NCBI RefSeq assembly: GCF_001949145.1
Contig: NW_019091755.1
Location: forward strand, 28,469 to 92,468
Direction of reading: 5' to 3'
From: Acanthaster planci
Lineage: Eukaryota; Echinodermata; Asteroidea; Valvatida; Acanthasteridae
Length of the DNA stretch: 64,000 bases
In this document: piece after piece, positions 60,442-64,000 of the stretch
How positions within the stretch are numbered: position 1 is the stretch's first letter
Layout: each line of letters opens with the position of its first letter
The notes under the pieces: model-generated
What the model was told of the DNA's origin: nothing
Databases searched by the model: none
What the model saw: the letters and a program-made list of their open reading frames with translations, nothing else
Translations under genes and position numbers: made by a program

Positions 60442-60555
60442 GCTGGATATGCCAAGCTAAAGTTGGCTATGAACCCTCCGGGTTAAAGCGTCAAAGCATT
60501 GTTTCGCGCATGCATGAACATTGTAGTGATTTAGTCCAAACTTTGAATTATGTTG

Positions 60556-61500
60556 TTTTAAATATAACACAGTTTAGTTTGAAATACGCTAGAGTATCAT
60601 GGTTTGGCTAACCAGTAGATGGATTTACCAGAATGAGTGTTTCAACACTCACCTGCTCCCGTAAAAGGACATCCAAATGTTTTTGCAGAAGACTCATTCA
60701 GGCTCAGATTTTAATCGTGCGCTTTCTTCTAAATCGTTTCGTGAAGACCGGGACATTTTCCACAATTAGTTCCTTGAAATAATCAGTGTCTCACACTAGA
60801 TCAAAATTTCTGTACCCATCTGAAGTTTTGAGTGTACCTGTCAAAAATGTGCTACTTTGAAACTCTTTCATTGCAAGAAAAGACCAATCATGACCATATC
60901 ATGGACATAATCATGTCAAAGGATGGGTGTAGTTATAGCTTGTAAAATCTGACAGGTGCAAGAAGGAAAACTCGACCAAGCACTAGTCCTAATTGGAAAA
61001 CGCTTTCAGATTTCGACTTTAATTATTTGGTAGACGAAACCTGAAACAGAATTCTGGTAATTATATTTATATACAACGTAACAGTATTCCGGAGTTACAG
61101 AAAATTTCAATTAAATTGTACAGTTTGTTTTTCCTTCATTGATTGAATTCAGTTTCTTTAAATTAAGTAAGATTTGAAACTTTGCATGGTGGAAGTACAT
61201 GTGGTACATATGGTAAGGATTTGCGGGTACACCATGGGATCTTATCTCTTTAAGAAAAAAGAACTAGTAAGTGTCAGCTCGATGTTTCGAACAGGAAGGC
61301 ACTCACTGGTTCTCTTCAGAACCCTACCTCTTTTGAAAGAGATAGACCCCACGGTGTACCTGCAAATCCTTACCATATACATGCATGTCTGACTCAATTT
61401 CGTCAGTTTACCGCATGTTCTCCCCGTCCCTGTAAGTGTCAGCCTCTCTTCAAGTAGGTAAAAATTCCAAGCTTTATCAGCTGAATTCAGCAAAACAAGT
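60556..61500. repeat. tandem segmental duplication, start of unit 3
   Basis: TTTAGTTTGAAATACGCTAG, then TCAACACTCACCTGCTCCCG, then AAAGGATGGGTGTAGT and CTCGACCAAGCACTAG reproduce the starts of units 1 and 2 in order. Homology to unit 2 is clear to about 61.24 kb and to unit 1 again near 61.43-61.5 kb (GTGTCAGC...TTCAGCAAA). A third lectin gene is expected beyond the right edge. Confidence 0.8.
61190..61390. repeat. foldback element with AAGGATTTGCGGGTACACC arms
   Basis: Left arm TACATATGGTAAGGATTTGC then GGGTACACC; right arm GGTGTACCTGCAAATCCTTA then CCATATACATG; inner pairing TATCTCTTTAAG against CTTTTGAAAGAGATAG. About 200 bases. Only the left-arm end is present at 49340-49376 in unit 2. 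Confidence 0.75.
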
Positions 61501-61949
61501 GTAAATTTTTGTTGGGTAAGAAATTGTGTCACAGGCCTGGGGTGCATATCATAGTTGCCATGCAATCGCCAGTGGACAGTGCTCCTCGGGACCAATACGG
61601 GGAAGCTGAGAGGGAGGGAGTGAAAGGTAACCTTGCTCCCTGGGTGTATAAACTATATTCTTAAATTTGTGGACAGTTACAGATACACAGCTTGTGCGGT
61701 CAACTCGACGACTTTTTACCAACACGTGAGCTATCTTTATTCAGTCATACCTTAGCAAAGTCGTTCAGACAAAGCAGTTTTAGACAACTCACATTTTCAT
61801 TAGCAGATCACACTTCACGGTGCCTGCAGTTTGAACATTCTTACCATTACTCATACTGAGTGAACATAAATTGCGTCGTAAGTAAACAACAATTGCTGTT
61901 TTTAGTCAACATTTTGTTGTTTTTGACCTGGTACATTTATTAATCACTA

Positions 61950-63110
61950 TTTTGACTCATGAAAGTTGTCTTCAGAGAGTTTAAAGCTGTAAAGACTGAC
62001 TACGGACAACTAAGAGGACGTAGGATCCTGAAAAGTACCAAAAATGGCATTTATTACATATTGAAAATTCAGTTGTGTGTAGGGAAAAGTTCTCATAACC
62101 AAGAAACAGGCTTTCATAATAACTTGTCTCTCATTGGCATATCTCCGTCGTACGATGGCGCTACAGAATAAACCCACACATAGGCTGCATCCGAATTTGT
62201 TGGCTAGGGCTAGGTCTAGGTCTTCACTCCATTGGAAGTGCGCGGAGACGCGCAGACCTAGCTACAGCTCTGGATACCCGTTTCGGACGCTGCTGAATTT
62301 CAAAGCATTGCATCACACTGATGAATTGCACCATCATTGACGAACGTTTAATAATCTAATTCTTGCCAATTGTTTCTTGAGGTGAGCTGTAGCTCTGTGG
62401 ATCGAATATGAGACTAAAGCAAATTCTCTCACCACCCTAACTTCTCAGTAAGGGTACGAGACCGCTGGGCCAACTCGATACTCACCTTTTTCTGTTTCGG
62501 TTCTTTTTTTAATCTGAAACTTCATATTTATTTTTCTCTTGTTCCAATCGTTTAAAACTACTTAAGCGTTTTCTTTGTTGTGAAAATTCAAAATAAACTC
62601 AAAAAAGTATGTTTAAATTACCATGGTAGCCCTTTTTACCCTCTATGTAATTCAGTAGTTTAATTTATCCCAGTCCGAGACAATGCACTGATCAACAACT
62701 TGTCCGAGTACAATGCTTGTGAGCAGAATCAGAAATTGATTGTTAATTTGATTTATAATTGTGCATAACCTTGGATTCTCACCGTTTCATGATTATCCAA
62801 CCCTACCCGCCTCTACTTCCATCGGATCAATCCCCAGCCCCATTTGAAGGGTTTCTTTCCAAAATGGCATATCCATTTGAAAAACATGCAAAATTTACAC
62901 AATTATGAAGGATTGAAGAGCTTTAGCCGTGTACAATGTGTCCCTAAACTTCTTTTCACTATTTTGACTCATGCCATAAAACTGTAGACACTGACTGCAG
63001 GAAACTGAGAGAGAGAAGCATTCTGAAAAGTACCGAAATGGCGCTTATCACATATTGAAAATTCAGTTGTGTGTAGGGAAAAGTTCTCACGACCCAGAAA
63101 CGGACACAGA
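61950..63110. repeat. direct repeat pair about 1 kb apart
   Basis: 61955-62112 and 62961-63105 share TTGACTCATG, CTGAAAAGTACC, CATATTGAAAATTCAGTTGT and GTGTAGGGAAAAGTTCTCA in the same order, at roughly 80 percent by eye. No coding sequence is evident. Confidence 0.65.
62180..62294. repeat. short MITE with GGCTGCATCCGAA ends
   Basis: GGCTGCATCCGAATTTG...GGTCTAGGTCT on the left and AGACCTAGC...TTCGGACGCTGC on the right form inverted ends of a ~110-base element. CTGCGTCCGAA-like ends are known from hAT- and Harbinger-type MITEs, but I cannot assign a family. Confidence 0.5.
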
Positions 63111-64000
63111 TTTACTACGTCCTATCCTTAGGATGTCTTATTTCTTTTCTTTTTTAATGTTATAACAGATTGACGCAGCGACTGCGAATGGCCTAAAACA
63201 AACTACCCAGCTCTGAGCTTTTACAGCACTTTTCGCTTCACTATCTGCCAAAAAAACCTTTTCATACCTTACGTAAAACATACGGTGCTCTCAAACTTAC
63301 GACGAGACAATCATTTTCTTTTTACGTATATGCCAGGAGAGTTAATCATTCTCGGGGGCGTACCCGCCCTGCCTTCGTTTGAGAAAAGCCAACCATCGAA
63401 GAATCGACCAGGCCACAATGCATCCTTTTGCTCTAAATGGCCAAACTAATTTGCAAAATATTTGCGCAACCGTTTCCAAAGCTCCTGCCAAAATGTAAAG
63501 AGGATGGTAGAAATGTGGTTCGCCGAGTGTTACGCAACATCTTCATTCTCACATTGTGTGTAACTCCCATTCACCGAGGGAGTCTTTTCGTTGAGTATCA
63601 CGTGGTCGTCGATCGGCACAATGCGCGAAATTTGAAGTATCTGCATTAACACGTTGAAAAGGGTGGTCGCGCACAGGTCTGCTGTGCATTGTGTTAAACT
63701 GCATGCCTCTTAATGCAGGCTAGCTAACCAGGCTTTACGTGCATTTGGTCTCCAGTCCATACTCGTTCTGTCATGTTTTCGCCAGGTTTTCTCCTGATAC
63801 GGCGGTTTCCTCTAAAACGGGACCTTCTTCCTAACTCTGTAATTTGATGCTAATAAACGTTGGCCCGAATAGCCCAAGTAGCTAAAAATGCCATTGGATT
63901 TGAAATACAACACACAACAGGCTCAGCGGTAGTGATTTCCAACCTGCATGCTGCTGGTCGTGATGCTCAAGGTTTGTGGGTGTGTGTATAGATGGATACA
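62341..64000. other. right-edge non-coding stretch
   Basis: Apart from one half of the 1 kb direct repeat, I see no exon, RNA gene or element. The short reading frames lack splice partners or recognisable motifs. If unit 3 resembles unit 2 in layout, the PAN exon of a third lectin gene would lie at or just past the window end. Confidence 0.4.

Larger units (their letters stand above)
48683..60555. repeat. tandem segmental duplication, unit 2
   Basis: About 11.9 kb, same orientation as unit 1, carrying lectin gene 2. It differs by insertion of a 0.64 kb segment (54025-54664) and a 1.1 kb foldback (57288-58377), and by lacking unit 1's extra blocks. The near-equal unit lengths are therefore partly coincidental. 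Confidence 0.85.

Overview
This is a stretch of intron-rich animal genomic DNA, most likely from a cephalochordate (amphioxus, Branchiostoma-like) or another marine invertebrate deuterostome. The evidence is many small exons with canonical splice sites, two deeply conserved chordate-type genes (SPIDR and EDC4), a secreted fucolectin-PAN lectin family, dense miniature inverted-repeat elements, and the scattered TACATGTA words often seen in such genomes. The species call is inference; the gene calls rest on exon-by-exon reading.

Left part (1-8.5 kb, minus strand): the 5' part of SPIDR, a scaffold protein of homologous-recombination repair. Ten coding exons are visible. One is cut by a 330-base assembly gap (788-1117), and the gene continues off the left edge. 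A 3.2 kb spacer then separates SPIDR from EDC4, which points the other way (head-to-head).

Centre (11.8-35.5 kb, plus strand): a complete EDC4 (Ge-1/Hedls) gene, the scaffold of the mRNA decapping complex. I could assemble 25 coding exons with all 24 intron phases agreeing, giving 1,440 codons. Introns 7 and 18 carry sequence hallmarks of the minor (U12-type) spliceosome. The introns hold several foldback/MITE-like elements, some of them in two copies.

Right part (36.8-64 kb): a tandem segmental duplication. Repeat-unit starts are visible near 36.8, 48.7 and 60.6 kb. Units 1 and 2 each carry one intact five-exon minus-strand gene for a 257-residue secreted protein: signal peptide, F-type lectin (FTP/fucolectin) domain, then a PAN/apple domain. 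The third unit has begun when the window ends. The units differ by later insertions: a doubled block with tRNA-like pol III boxes and a CGTCG-rich inverted array in unit 1, and a 1.1 kb foldback element plus a 0.64 kb insertion in unit 2. Several MITE families sit at matching places in both units, so they predate the duplication.

EDC4 and SPIDR are housekeeping genes (mRNA decay, DNA repair). The lectin array looks like a recently expanded, fast-evolving accessory family, plausibly for carbohydrate recognition outside the cell.
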